NCBI GenBank assembly: GCA_012103535.1
Contig: WLWQ01000001.1
Location: 1,308,280 to 1,372,279, forward strand
Length of the DNA stretch: 64,000 bases
Direction: 5' to 3'
Source: Pseudomonadales bacterium
GTDB lineage: Bacteria; Pseudomonadota; Gammaproteobacteria; Pseudomonadales; Pseudohongiellaceae
Part shown: positions 53,621 to 63,142 of the stretch, one piece after another
Position numbering within the stretch: position 1 is the stretch's first letter
Layout of the letters: the number at the start of each line of letters is the position of its first letter
Notes under the pieces: generated by a model
The model's database searches: none
What the model saw: only the letters and a program-made list of their open reading frames with translations
Told to the model about the DNA's origin: nothing
Program-made: the position numbers and the translations under genes

Positions 53621-55282
53621 TTAGCGTTGCCTGGTTTCCCACTCTTCAGGAAGCCTGATTGGCACATCTGCAGCTGGAAGCGGCACATTTCCCAGCAAAG
53701 AATCCGCCATTTTTTCTGCCACCATGATGACCGGTGCATTGATATTGCCATTGGGCAAACTCGGAAAAACTGATGCATCAATCACTCGCAAGTTTTGCAG
53801 GCCATGGACACGACAGTCCGCATCGACAACGGCGAGAGGATCATCTGCTCTTCCCATCTTGCAAGTACCAGCAGGATGATAGGCACTCTCAACATTCTGT
53901 TTGACCCAGGCATCTATTTCAGCATCGCTTTGCACTGCAAGACCGGGTTGCAGCTCTTCACCTCGATAATTATCCATGGTTGCTTGTGCCATGATTTCCC
54001 GCGTCAGGCGAACGCATTGTCGCCAGGCCTCAATGTCATCTTCATGTTGATAGTAGTTGAACAAGATACTCGGTGCTGCGCTCGCCTCCGCATTGTTAAT
54101 GCGTACGCATCCACGACTCTTTGGTTTATTCGGACCAACGTGCACTTGAAATCCATGCCCGGGAGTGGATGGCGTACCGTCGTAACGCATCGCCGCCGGC
54201 AAGAAGTGATACTGTATGTCAGGAGCTTTTAAACCTGGCCTGGAACGAATAAAGGCACAGGATTCGAAATGATTGGTAGCGCTGAGGCCATTCTTAAATA
54301 AAATCCACCTGGCACCTATTAATGCCTTACTGAATAAGCCCAGTTTATTATTTAAACTAACTGGTTGTTTACAATGAAATTGAAAATAGACTTCCAGGTG
54401 ATCCTGCAAATTTTCACCCACACCGGGAAGTATATGTATTGGTTTCACACCAGCTGTATTCAGACACACTTCACTACCGACACCGGACCGTTGTAGAAGC
54501 GTTGGCGAAGCAATTGAACCTGCAGTAAGAATCGCTTCCTGGCGCGTGCGCAGAGTTGAAATATTGCCAGCAATTTCAAGTTTTATACCTAATGCACGGC
54601 CTTGTTCAATTTCCACTTGGTGGACAAGTGCATTGGTGACTAGCTTAAGATTTTTCCGGTGGAGTACTGGCTGCAGATAAGCTCGGGAAGTGGATTCTCT
54701 CACGCCGTTGCGCACCGTCATGTGCATTGGCCCGAATCCTTCCTGGCATTCAGCGTTGTAATCATTGGTCTCCGGGTATCCGGCCTCGGCACCCGCATCG
54801 ATGAAGGCGCGGTACAGAGGATTAAGACGCATTTCGTTACCGGCACCTACTCCCAGCGGGCCTTCGCCTCCGCGATAGGAATCAGCTCCTCCGATCCAGG
54901 ATTCGGCACGCTTGAAGTAAGGCAGACAATCTCGATAACCCCAGCCTTCAGCGCCTGCCGCCTCCCATTCCTCGAAGTCATGGGCATTACCGCGCACATA
55001 CACCATACCGTTTATGGATGAAGTGCCACCGAGCCCTTTACCCCGAGGGCAGGAGATGCGTCTGCCATCCAAACCAGGCTCTGGTTCAGAATGATAGCCC
55101 CAGTTAAAACGATCCATCGCCATTGGATAAGACAAGGCTGTGGGCATTTGCACGAGGATGTGTTTGTCACTACCCCCGGCTTCGACCAGCAATACACGAT
55201 TCTCAGGATTAACCGAAAGTCTATTGGCTAATACGCAGCCGGCTGAACCAGCCCCCACAATAATGAAATCAAATTCGTCCAT
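53621..55282 (-). CDS. GMC-family FAD oxidoreductase (choline/alcohol dehydrogenase-like)
   Basis: A 553-residue flavoprotein. [13 protein letters not shown] binds FAD. The GMC signatures [20 protein letters not shown] and [16 protein letters not shown] are present. HPAGTCKMG near the C-terminus contains the catalytic His, and [14 protein letters not shown] follows. The closest style is choline dehydrogenase/AlkJ. No signal peptide. A BCCT-like transporter gene ends 15 bases upstream on the same strand, which supports choline or a similar quaternary amine or alcohol as substrate (inference). Confidence 0.92.
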   Translation of the reverse strand: MDEFDFIIVGAGSAGCVLANRLSVNPENRVLLVEAGGSDKHILVQMPTALSYPMAMDRFNWGYHSEPEPGLDGRRISCPRGKGLGGTSSINGMVYVRGNAHDFEEWEAAGAEGWGYRDCLPYFKRAESWIGGADSYRGGEGPLGVGAGNEMRLNPLYRAFIDAGAEAGYPETNDYNAECQEGFGPMHMTVRNGVRESTSRAYLQPVLHRKNLKLVTNALVHQVEIEQGRALGIKLEIAGNISTLRTRQEAILTAGSIASPTLLQRSGVGSEVCLNTAGVKPIHILPGVGENLQDHLEVYFQFHCKQPVSLNNKLGLFSKALIGARWILFKNGLSATNHFESCAFIRSRPGLKAPDIQYHFLPAAMRYDGTPSTPGHGFQVHVGPNKPKSRGCVRINNAEASAAPSILFNYYQHEDDIEAWRQCVRLTREIMAQATMDNYRGEELQPGLAVQSDAEIDAWVKQNVESAYHPAGTCKMGRADDPLAVVDADCRVHGLQNLRVIDASVFPSLPNGNINAPVIMVAEKMADSLLGNVPLPAADVPIRLPEEWETRQR

Positions 55283-55297
55283 TAATTTACAATCTTC

Positions 55298-56431
55298 CTA
55301 AGCACTACTCGGTTCTGCTAATCTTTGTCTGCGCACAATTATCAATACTGCAATGGCAGCATAGAGACAGATAACAACCAGTCCGATCCATTCAATCTGT
55401 AAGGGTGTAAATTGGTAAAAAAGTATCAGGCTGTATAGCAGTAACCAATGCATGGCGATGTACTTCAGCCGGCCGAAGCGATCGACTGTTAGATTCAGGT
55501 TTACGGTGTATAACCTGGTCAGTGAATCCAATGAGTTAACAACAAATATAATACCTACTAACACCATGAAACCATTCATTAGCCCTGTTATGTCTCGACC
55601 CTGTTCATAGACACCGAATAAAACAGAAAACCATAGAGCGATTGGAATTGATGGAATAACTAGTAACGCTAATAACAACTGCCAGGTTTGTAATCCACCG
55701 ACGAAGCGTGAAACGAATTGTCCGATCATTATGCTCCAGGCAAACCACCAGAACAGATAAAACGCATGGTAGTCAGAGAATGGCAAAATAAAGCGATGCA
55801 GGTTGCCAAAATATCCCCCGAGTTGCAGTAGGTTGGTAGCAAGCCCGCTAATACCTAATCCACCAAACACCCACATCACCAGAATCAGTGAAAAGAACAG
55901 CCAGGTTGAAGACAGGCTGAGTATTTTGACATAGCGAATATCAGTGCTGGAAAACACGGCTCCCAGTAACACGAGTGCCACTAGCCCAAACTGAACGAAG
56001 GTTGTGATGTTTTCAAAGTAGTCAGGCAAGTAAGTTAAAAACAAATAACCGGTAAACGCGCAAGTCGTTATCACGATGACGTTGTTAACAAGTTTTACCC
56101 AGGGAATTTCAAATATTTTCAGCCGCGGCTCGATAACACAAAAATAAAACGTAGTAAAAAAGTAAAAAATCCAGATAAAAAATCCCCAGAAACCAAACTC
56201 AATCGCCAAAGGATTGGTAAAGCCATAGGCCTCTTCCGCCTCATAAACCGGAATTTCAGTCAGCGGGAACATGATTAATCCAACATCCAGACCCGAAGTG
56301 AATAAGATAGCGAAGAAGGCGAAAAAACGAGTCGGCATCTGACCGGTAAGAATCAGTTTTCCCCAGCGGCAGACTAATGCCAGGGATGTGATTAAAACTG
56401 CAATTACTGCAACAGAGAGAACGGCTTGCAT
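55298..56431 (-). CDS. Divergent short BCCT-like transporter
   Basis: A 377-residue membrane protein with about nine to ten TM helices. [19 protein letters not shown] matches the conserved TM8 region of BCCT (betaine/carnitine/choline) transporters, usually [37 protein letters not shown] fits the segment after TM4. It is shorter than normal BCCTs (about 500 and more), apparently lacking the first two helices. The usual GMGIGL motif is replaced by [10 protein letters not shown]. It may have altered coupling, or be a reduced lineage. It is operon-like with the GMC enzyme (15-base gap). The gene is intact, with no stop or frameshift seen. Confidence 0.7.
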   Translation of the reverse strand: [377 protein letters not shown]

Positions 56432-56544
56432 TACTGACTATGGCCGGGAAGATGAAAATTGGTGCGCATTGTTATCAAGTCTAACAGCTCACCTGGGAAT
56501 CCTGTTAAACTTTCCGAATATCCTTCTAAGTCTGCTGTCATTGC

Positions 56545-57561
56545 ATGGGCGAGCGCCAGAACTTTACTCAACTATTTTCAAGTCTTCGATGCCTTCAATA
56601 TTTGGGCAGCCTGCTTGTCGCATTGTTCATTGTCACCTGCTCGGCTCCGGAGGAATTATCACCGGCAAGCCCAAAGGCGATCTTCATCATTGTCGATGGT
56701 ATTCCTGCCGACGTTCTTGAAGCAACTTACACTCCAGCTATCGATGAAATCACTGAGGCGGGAGCTTATACTCAAGCTTATGTTGGCGGAGAGGCTAACG
56801 GGCCAAGCCAAAGCCCTACTGTCTCGGCAGTAGGTTATAACTCATTACTCACTGGTACCTGGGCAAACAAGCACAACGTGTATGACAACCGAATCGAAAA
56901 TCCTAACTATCAATATTGGGATATATTTCGAATCGCAAAGGCCCATGATTCTGCATTGCAGACCGCATTGTTTTCTACCTGGCTGGATAATCGAACTCGT
57001 TTACTCGGTGACGGATTAACTGAAGCCGGAGGAAGCAAACTCGACTACTACTTCGATGGTTTCGAGCAAGATCTGCAACGCTTCCCCCACGATGATGCGA
57101 GTGACTATATAAAAGACATTGATGATCTGGTCAGCGATGAAGCCGCTCGGTTTGTGCAAGATCAAGGACCAGATCTTTCCTGGGTATACCTGCAATACAC
57201 CGATGATATTGGACACCGCTTTGGCGACAGCGCGGAATTGGAAGAAGCCGTTACGCTAATGGATAGCAACGTCGGCAAAATATGGGACGCAATAAAGAGC
57301 AGACTGCAAACAGAAAACGAAGACTGGTTTATTGTAGTGACCACCGATCATGGTCGCGATTTAGAAACTGGTAAAAGCCATGGCGGCCAGAGTGAACGGG
57401 AGCGTTTAATATGGATTGCCACCAATAACCAGAATCTGAACGAGCATTTTTTCAACTATCCAGCGATTGTGGATATTCTGCCCTCAATAGCGACCCATCT
57501 TAAATTGACTATCCCGCAGGAAATTAGTGCAGAGCTTGATGGACAGACTTTTATCCATTAA
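56545..57561 (+). CDS. Alkaline-phosphatase-superfamily phosphodiesterase
   Basis: A 338-residue enzyme with an N-terminal membrane or lipoprotein-like segment (LGSLLVALFIVTCSAPEE, Cys about 32; the -1 Thr makes a lipobox only possible). IFIIVDGIPADVL carries the first Asp, and SAVGYNSLLTG is the nucleophile region. QYTDDIGHRFGD gives Asp and His ligands, VVTTDHGRD the Asp-His pair, and SHGGQSERERL the last His. It resembles type I phosphodiesterase/nucleotide pyrophosphatases. Divergent from the BCCT-like gene. Its end is 48 bases from the convergent YtcJ-like gene. Confidence 0.8.
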   Translation: MGERQNFTQLFSSLRCLQYLGSLLVALFIVTCSAPEELSPASPKAIFIIVDGIPADVLEATYTPAIDEITEAGAYTQAYVGGEANGPSQSPTVSAVGYNSLLTGTWANKHNVYDNRIENPNYQYWDIFRIAKAHDSALQTALFSTWLDNRTRLLGDGLTEAGGSKLDYYFDGFEQDLQRFPHDDASDYIKDIDDLVSDEAARFVQDQGPDLSWVYLQYTDDIGHRFGDSAELEEAVTLMDSNVGKIWDAIKSRLQTENEDWFIVVTTDHGRDLETGKSHGGQSERERLIWIATNNQNLNEHFFNYPAIVDILPSIATHLKLTIPQEISAELDGQTFIH

Positions 57562-57609
57562 ATGAAACCAGACTAAAACATAGTAGTTCGTTTTTACACT
57601 ACCGAATCT

Positions 57610-59313
57610 TCAATTCTGGCGATAAGTAATATTGCCACCCACAATAGTCATTACGTTTTCACTGGTCAGAATTTCACTCTCTGGAATCGTCATCAAGTCA
57701 CGATTAAAAACAGTGAAGTCGGCATACTTACCAACTTCAACCGAGCCTCTAAGTTCTTCTTGAAACGCACCATGAGCAGGCCAGATCGTTAACATCTTAA
57801 GTGCAGTATCTCGAGAGACCGCAAGTTCGGGATGCCAACCCGGACCCGAAGTTCCATCCAGTCTTTTTCTAGCGACGGCAGCATAAAACTCAATGCGTGG
57901 ATCGCCAGCTTCTACCGGTGCATCGGAACCTGCCAGAATCATTAATCCACGATCTACCAGCTGCTGCCAGGGATAGGCATAACTCAGGCGATCAGGACCG
58001 AGCCGATCCGGGGCAAAATTGAGGTCACCGATTCCGTGGCTAGGCTGCATAGAAGGAATAACTCCAAGTTCAACGAAGCGTTGTTGATCGCGAGGCGGAA
58101 TGATCTGCGCGTGCTCCATGCGCCAGCGTAAGTCGGTGCGCGCCCATTCACTGCGCGGCACTTCATTGTAGGCTTCTTCGTACCAATCCAATAAAGAACG
58201 CACCGCACGATCACCGATGACATGAGTTTCGATCTGCACTCCCTGCCGCAATGCAGCATAGAGGATGGGCATTAACTCTTCTTTAGTAGTGCGATTCATA
58301 AAACCGTTATGATCCGCATCGGAATAATTTTCTAACAGAGCCGCGCCGCGAGAGCCGAGCGTGCCATCAATAAATACTTTAATACCGCGCACATCGAACA
58401 TATTGTCACTAGTGGTTTCTCGACTTCGTTGCAACATAGTGGACGCTTCTTGCACGGGTATGGCCGCATAAACCCGATGCGCCATATCTCCTTCTGCATG
58501 AATCTCTTTTATAAGATCGACAAGACGGTAAGACATTCCTGCGTCCTGTGTCTGGGTCCAACCAAGGGCTGCATTTTCTTGTAGCCCTCGCAATAAATTG
58601 TCTTTTAAGTAGGCATCGGTTTCCGCTGGAATCAAATCACGAAAAACATTCATGGCATTGGCCAACACATAGCCATTAGGCGTGCCATCTAAATCCCGTT
58701 CGAAGCGACCACCTTCAGGATCGGGAGTGTCTCTAGTTATACCTGCCAGTTCTAGCGCTCTGGAATTAACCAGTGCAGACACACCATCGGCACGTGGCAT
58801 GAACAGAGGTTTATTTTGAGTAAAAGCATCGACATCGTATTTGTTCAGAAAGCGGCGCTCATCAGTCCATTCTCTTTCTATCCAGCCCCGGCCCTGCACC
58901 CAATTGCCAGCCGGAATATCCGATGCCCATTCTTCAATGGCGGCGACAGTGTCTGCTAGCGTAGGAATACCAAACAGACTCAGCGTTTTAGTGCGCCGCC
59001 CAACTCCTTCCAGGTGTTGGTGGCTGTCAGTAAATCCGGCAAACACGGTATTTCCCGACATGTCTATTACTTCCGCTTGTCCACACATATACCGCCCGAC
59101 CGCGTCGTTATTTCCCACGAACACGATTCTTTCACCCAGCACTGCCACGGCTTCAGCCGTCCATTGATTGTCGTTGGCGGTGTAGATGCGCGTGTTATGC
59201 AGCACCAGATCCGCTGCCTGGCAGTCGGCGGTTTGGGCACTTTGACCGAAAGCGCAATTTGAGCTAATTACAATGAGCACGCCGAACAGCGTTCTAAATG
59301 GATGATTGATCAC
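57610..59313 (-). CDS. YtcJ-like exported amidohydrolase
   Basis: A 567-residue metal-dependent hydrolase of the amidohydrolase_3/YtcJ family. GTG at 59313 is used: AGGA lies six bases before it, and it opens a signal peptide (PFRTLFGVLIVISSNCAFGQ). A TTG at 59331 is an alternative. The metal site starts with GFTDSHQHLEG. KVFIDGTLGSRGA, ETHVIGDRAV, MEHAQIIPP and GSDAPVEAGDPR follow the family order. Substrates of this group are poorly known. Exported location inferred. Convergent with the phosphodiesterase gene. Confidence 0.88.
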   Translation of the reverse strand: MINHPFRTLFGVLIVISSNCAFGQSAQTADCQAADLVLHNTRIYTANDNQWTAEAVAVLGERIVFVGNNDAVGRYMCGQAEVIDMSGNTVFAGFTDSHQHLEGVGRRTKTLSLFGIPTLADTVAAIEEWASDIPAGNWVQGRGWIEREWTDERRFLNKYDVDAFTQNKPLFMPRADGVSALVNSRALELAGITRDTPDPEGGRFERDLDGTPNGYVLANAMNVFRDLIPAETDAYLKDNLLRGLQENAALGWTQTQDAGMSYRLVDLIKEIHAEGDMAHRVYAAIPVQEASTMLQRSRETTSDNMFDVRGIKVFIDGTLGSRGAALLENYSDADHNGFMNRTTKEELMPILYAALRQGVQIETHVIGDRAVRSLLDWYEEAYNEVPRSEWARTDLRWRMEHAQIIPPRDQQRFVELGVIPSMQPSHGIGDLNFAPDRLGPDRLSYAYPWQQLVDRGLMILAGSDAPVEAGDPRIEFYAAVARKRLDGTSGPGWHPELAVSRDTALKMLTIWPAHGAFQEELRGSVEVGKYADFTVFNRDLMTIPESEILTSENVMTIVGGNITYRQN

Positions 59314-59350
59314 GAGCAATCCTGCGGACAATTGGAAAGAGCAAGATAAT

Positions 59351-59378
59351 AAAGGGGTCAGAGTAAAAATACAGTACT
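59351..59378 (+). repeat. Dispersed repeat, intact left arm
   Basis: AAAGGGGTCAGAGTAAAAAT followed by ACAGTACT is the reference sequence of the repeat. It is 138 bases upstream of the dienelactone hydrolase gene. The right arm is degenerate, so this may be a half-copy. Confidence 0.7.
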
Positions 59379-59516
59379 TTCTAATTTCTGATTGCGGAAA
59401 ATCAAGACATAATAATCGACGGATGCGAATACATGATCGTTACTGATCTAACAAAAGCTACGGACAGATTTAATTTTTCCAGATAGAATAATTTTATTCC
59501 TATTCAGGAGAATCCC

Positions 59517-60431
59517 ATGTCAAAAAAAGAAAAACGAACCGTTCCCGTCGAAGCAGTTGAAATCTACAACCAATACATTCACGGCGAAATTTCTCGTCGT
59601 AAATTTCTAAGCGGCGTAAAGAAATTTGCCGTTGCCGGCCTCAGTGCCACTGCCATTGTTGAAGCCCTGATGCCAAATTACGCACTGGGTCAACAAATAA
59701 GGCGCGATGATGAACGCATTACTGCCAGCTACGAAACCATTCCGTCTCCGGATGGGCATGGTTATGTGAGTGGTTACCTGGTACGCCCTTTCAGTGCTGA
59801 CAGCCGCAGCGAAACTTCGGCGCAGTTGCCGGGCGTAGTCGTCGTGCACGAGAATCGGGGATTGAATCCTCACACCGAAGATGTCGCGCGCCGCTTTGCA
59901 CTGGCCAATTTCATGGCCTTTGCTCCAGACGTCCTAACACCAGTGGGTGGTTACCCTGGCGACGATTATCAAGGCGGGCAATTATTTCGGGAGCTCGATC
60001 CGGAAAGACGCTTCGAAGACATTGTTGCCAGTGCCTTGTGGTTAAAGAACCGTTCCGATTGCACAGGCAGAATTGGTATTACAGGTTTCTGTTACGGTGG
60101 CAGCATCTCCAATCGCATGGCAGTACGTTTAGGTGACGATCTTGCTGCGGCAGTACCTTTTTATGGTGGCGGTGCTCCGGCGGCTGATGTTCCCAACATT
60201 CGCGCCGCAGTAATGGTGCAACACGGTGAACTGGATACGCGCCTGGTAGAGGCCTGGCCTGAATATGAAGCTGCACTGCGTGCCAATAATGTCACCTACG
60301 AAGGTCACATCTATCCCGGCTCCTTGCATGGCTTTTTCAACGATGCCACGCCGGAACGATACAACGAAGCGGCTGCGACGGAAGCCTGGACTAGAACTAT
60401 CGATTGGTTTAATCGCTATGTAAGAGCTTAA
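59517..60431 (+). CDS. Exported dienelactone hydrolase-family protein
   Basis: A 304-residue alpha/beta hydrolase with a Tat-like N-terminus (ISRRKFLSGVKKFAVAGLSA). PGVVVVHENRGLNPHTEDVARR is the first strand and oxyanion part. GFCYGGSISN carries the nucleophilic Cys, HGELDTR the Asp, and GSLHGFFNDA the His: the Cys-Asp-His triad of dienelactone hydrolase (clcD-like). The family opens lactones. Together with a Baeyer-Villiger enzyme it could process lactones (inference, not adjacent). The export signal is unusual for this family. AGGAG is nine bases before the ATG. Confidence 0.88.
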   Translation: MSKKEKRTVPVEAVEIYNQYIHGEISRRKFLSGVKKFAVAGLSATAIVEALMPNYALGQQIRRDDERITASYETIPSPDGHGYVSGYLVRPFSADSRSETSAQLPGVVVVHENRGLNPHTEDVARRFALANFMAFAPDVLTPVGGYPGDDYQGGQLFRELDPERRFEDIVASALWLKNRSDCTGRIGITGFCYGGSISNRMAVRLGDDLAAAVPFYGGGAPAADVPNIRAAVMVQHGELDTRLVEAWPEYEAALRANNVTYEGHIYPGSLHGFFNDATPERYNEAAATEAWTRTIDWFNRYVRA

Positions 60432-60598
60432 AGGGATCAGTCTTTAAACTTGCCAGTTGCATCTAAGCACTTTAGCGCCTTCTATTGCTCTGTGTGGTTG
60501 CGGCGGATTGCCAGGGGCGTGATAATTGCACGTAGTAGTTGCAGCAGAAACAATCATTTAGTGCTTTATAGAATTAATACTTAAGACTCAACTTTCTC

Positions 60599-61099
60599 AT
60601 GTTTACTCGACCATATACTAAAGTCGTCCGCAGCAAACAGTGGCTAGCTGGTTTTCTGTTTCTTGTTTTTTTCATTTCTTTTGGAACGAGTTCGCAACCT
60701 GGAGTACAGGAATCCACTTCCGATACTATTTCGGACGAAAATCTGCATGGCCTGATGGTAGAACGCCTCAATGAGTTGCAGCAAAGCATCGAGCAACTTG
60801 TCTATCAACAGAATCGAACTCAATCGCAAATTGATCAAACAAGACGCACAAGCGCAGCTGAAATTGCCACAACTGCTTTGGAGCTCCGTGACTCTGTGCA
60901 GGAGCTAGAGATGATTGAACCGAGTCTAAGCCTGTCTCCCAGCAATCGAACTGTTTTTCTTGCTCTAATACAAAGATTGCGCGATGACAGTCAATCCCTG
61001 GCGGATCTCGCGATGGGAACACAGATAGGAAATCTCGATGAAGCAGTCTTGCGACTACAAGAGAATTGCGAAACCTGCCACGCCCTTTATCGTGATTAA
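60599..61099 (+). CDS. Cytochrome c'-like protein with C-terminal heme site
   Basis: A 166-residue protein with a signal or anchor segment about 15-32. The body is helical: IEQLVYQQNRTQSQIDQ, LELRDSVQELEMIE, LIQRLRDDSQSLADLAMG, NLDEAVLRLQEN. The only CxxCH is CETCH, eight residues before the end, the position found in cytochrome c' and c-556. It probably binds one heme in a four-helix bundle in the periplasm. Alternative: a heme-binding sensor. Stands alone. Confidence 0.7.
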   Translation: MFTRPYTKVVRSKQWLAGFLFLVFFISFGTSSQPGVQESTSDTISDENLHGLMVERLNELQQSIEQLVYQQNRTQSQIDQTRRTSAAEIATTALELRDSVQELEMIEPSLSLSPSNRTVFLALIQRLRDDSQSLADLAMGTQIGNLDEAVLRLQENCETCHALYRD

Positions 61100-61254
61100 G
61101 GGCTTTGGCATTCGAAATTAAGCGCTTAGAGTAAAAAACACAATTCTGGATCTAGGCCTGTCTCCCAATCTATTCATTCCTCGCAATCACAACTAGACAA
61201 CGCTTCGCCGTAGAGATACTTTTTGTTCTTCCTCTATTGAGTGGGAGACTTGAG

Positions 61255-61860
61255 ATGAAGCGTGCACTGAAAGTTGGCTCAATGATTGTCGCGGGCCTTT
61301 TGCTCGTTTCGCTGGTGACACTTCGCGTAACCGGTCTGGAACCGCGATACATCGATCCTAGAACCCCAGCATTTGCTGAGAACAATCGCACTGCCGGGCC
61401 GGGATTCTGGCTTACTGGCGAGGTCGTGGAAGAAGCTGTGACGAATTGGGACTTTATCAATGAAGTTAACGATCCAGTGCGCGGCAATTCGATTATGCTC
61501 GAGACTCGCACCTGGTATGGCATCCCCCACTCAGTCACCGTCAACGCCAGGCCTCGCGGCGTTGATCTATATCTTAGTGGAAGCGCCCAAGGCGACAGAT
61601 TAGATGAAGGATTTCCAAACAATAAAGCCTGGTGGGCCAACATCGAACGAGATCCCCGCGTACGCATAAAGATAGGTGACAAGATCTACGAGGCAACGGC
61701 GACCCTGGTTCAGGATCAAGACGAAGCTGCCCAGTTACTAGGCGGCAATCCAATCACAACTCGAGTCGATGAGAATGGCAATGAGCAGGTTGTGGGTGTC
61801 AGATACTATTGGCGAGTTTTCCAACGGAATATTCCCACTTATGGAGCCGGCGCTATCTAA
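61255..61860 (+). CDS. Membrane-anchored PPOX/DUF385-like split-barrel protein
   Basis: A 201-residue protein. The start ATG 61255 has GGGAG eight bases upstream; a TTG at 61237 is less likely. One TM helix (about 8-26) is followed by a beta-rich domain: DPVRGNSIMLETRTWYGIPHSVTV, VDLYLSGSAQGDRLDEGF, WWANIERDPRVRIKIGDKIYEATATLV. The WWANIERDPRVRI stretch recalls the deazaflavin-dependent nitroreductase/PPOX-like families, which bind FMN or F420. Binding residues are not certain. No operon partner. Confidence 0.55.
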   Translation: MKRALKVGSMIVAGLLLVSLVTLRVTGLEPRYIDPRTPAFAENNRTAGPGFWLTGEVVEEAVTNWDFINEVNDPVRGNSIMLETRTWYGIPHSVTVNARPRGVDLYLSGSAQGDRLDEGFPNNKAWWANIERDPRVRIKIGDKIYEATATLVQDQDEAAQLLGGNPITTRVDENGNEQVVGVRYYWRVFQRNIPTYGAGAI

Positions 61861-62035
61861 GCAGGAAATTGCACCTATCTGAATCTGGTAAATTTGGCTA
61901 AATTGCGGTGAATGCAACAGCATTCGCGCAATTTCAAGATACTAAGCGATTGTTTTAGCTAGTTTTTATCGTTGGACCGATTATTGCATTACCATACTAG
62001 ATCAACTAGATCGTAACTAAATCGAGGATAGTCCT

Positions 62036-62299
62036 ATGGGTACACTTTGGGGATTTCTAGCGGTAGCCGTGCCATTTATCATGAGTATGATAATAACGGC
62101 GATTTTTACCGAACACAGAAAGAGCATGAAGATGCTGGAGATAGAAAATCAGAAAGTTCAACAAACCAATGTGCAGAATGAAGTTAGTGACGCGGTTAAA
62201 AGGGAAATCGGAGAAATTCTAAAGCGAATTGAAACTTTAGAAGCAATCGTTACTGATCGCAAATACCAGCTGGATGAAAAAATTACCCGGTTAAAATAA
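62036..62299 (+). CDS. PspB-like small membrane protein
   Basis: An 87-residue protein: one N-terminal TM helix (about 5-24), then a charged coiled-coil ending ILKRIETLEAIVTDRK. This ending resembles PspB (phage-shock protein B, RIQALESILD). PspB activates the Psp membrane-stress response with PspC. Neither pspA nor pspC is nearby, but it converges on a slipin-NfeD pair, another membrane-quality system. The start has GAGGAT seven bases upstream. PspB assignment is moderate. Confidence 0.65.
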   Translation: MGTLWGFLAVAVPFIMSMIITAIFTEHRKSMKMLEIENQKVQQTNVQNEVSDAVKREIGEILKRIETLEAIVTDRKYQLDEKITRLK

Positions 62300-62313
62300 G
62301 GTAATAAAATTAC

Positions 62314-62356
62314 GGGGTCAGATTAAAAATACAAACTGTACTTCTAATCTGACCTC
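62314..62356. repeat. Dispersed repeat copy between convergent genes
   Basis: GGGGTCAGATTA (62314-62325) and TAATCTGACCTC (62345-62356) are inverted with 11 of 12 matching. The 19-base interior reads AAAATACAAACTGTACTTC, and TTAATTTTTC follows. It sits between the PspB-like gene and the slipin gene and is the best paired copy of the family in its own right. Confidence 0.7.
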
Positions 62357-62383
62357 TTAATTTTTCTATACTCCTTTAATAGG

Positions 62384-63139
62384 CTAGTCGCGGTTACCCA
62401 GCATCTTCTGAAAATTTTCCATTAAATCTACCGGCAATGGGAACACAATGGTGGAACTCCGTTCACCAGCGATCTCAGTCAGCGTTTGCAGATAACGCAA
62501 TTGCATAGATTCTGACTGGGTCGAGAGTTGAGCGGCAGCCTGGACGAGTTTTTCCGATGCTTCAAATTCGCCGGCGGCGTGAATCACCTTGGCACGACGG
62601 ATACGTTCTGCTTCAGCCTGTTTAGCGATAGCCCGAATCATGCTCTCGTCCAGGTCGACGTGTTTAATCTCAACGTTGGATACCTTGATGCCCCAGTTGT
62701 CGGTCTGAGTATCCAGAATTTCCTGCACATCTGCATTAAGTCGCTCTCGCTCCGCCAGTAATTCATCCAGTTCATGCTGACCTAAAACCGAGCGCAGCGT
62801 AGTCTGCGCCAATTGCCCAGTTGCCTCCATGAAGTCTTCAACATTGATGATGGCTTTTTCCGAATCCACTACCCGAAAATAAAGCACAGCATTGACTTTT
62901 ACCGATACGTTATCGCGAGTAATGAGGTCCTGCGTTGGAATATCCCACACAACAGTACGCAACCCGACCTTGACCATTTGTTGTATAACGGGCACTACAA
63001 TAATGAGACCTGGCCCCTTCACTTTGTAGAAGCGACCGAGCATAAAGATTACACCGCGCTCATATTCTCGCAGTATACGAAACATACTTAAAAGAATGAC
63101 GATGACAATTGTGGCGAGCACTATTGTAAAAGTTTCCAT
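62384..63139 (-). CDS. Slipin (SPFH/stomatin-like) protein
   Basis: A 251-residue SPFH protein with an N-terminal TM helix (about 5-25). The SPFH core: [78 protein letters not shown], then a coiled-coil [24 protein letters not shown]. Slipins form membrane microdomain rings with an NfeD protease partner. The nfeD-type gene ends three bases upstream on the same strand, so they form one unit. Confidence 0.95.
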   Translation of the reverse strand: METFTIVLATIVIVILLSMFRILREYERGVIFMLGRFYKVKGPGLIIVVPVIQQMVKVGLRTVVWDIPTQDLITRDNVSVKVNAVLYFRVVDSEKAIINVEDFMEATGQLAQTTLRSVLGQHELDELLAERERLNADVQEILDTQTDNWGIKVSNVEIKHVDLDESMIRAIAKQAEAERIRRAKVIHAAGEFEASEKLVQAAAQLSTQSESMQLRYLQTLTEIAGERSSTIVFPLPVDLMENFQKMLGNRD

Positions 63140-63142
63140 AAC

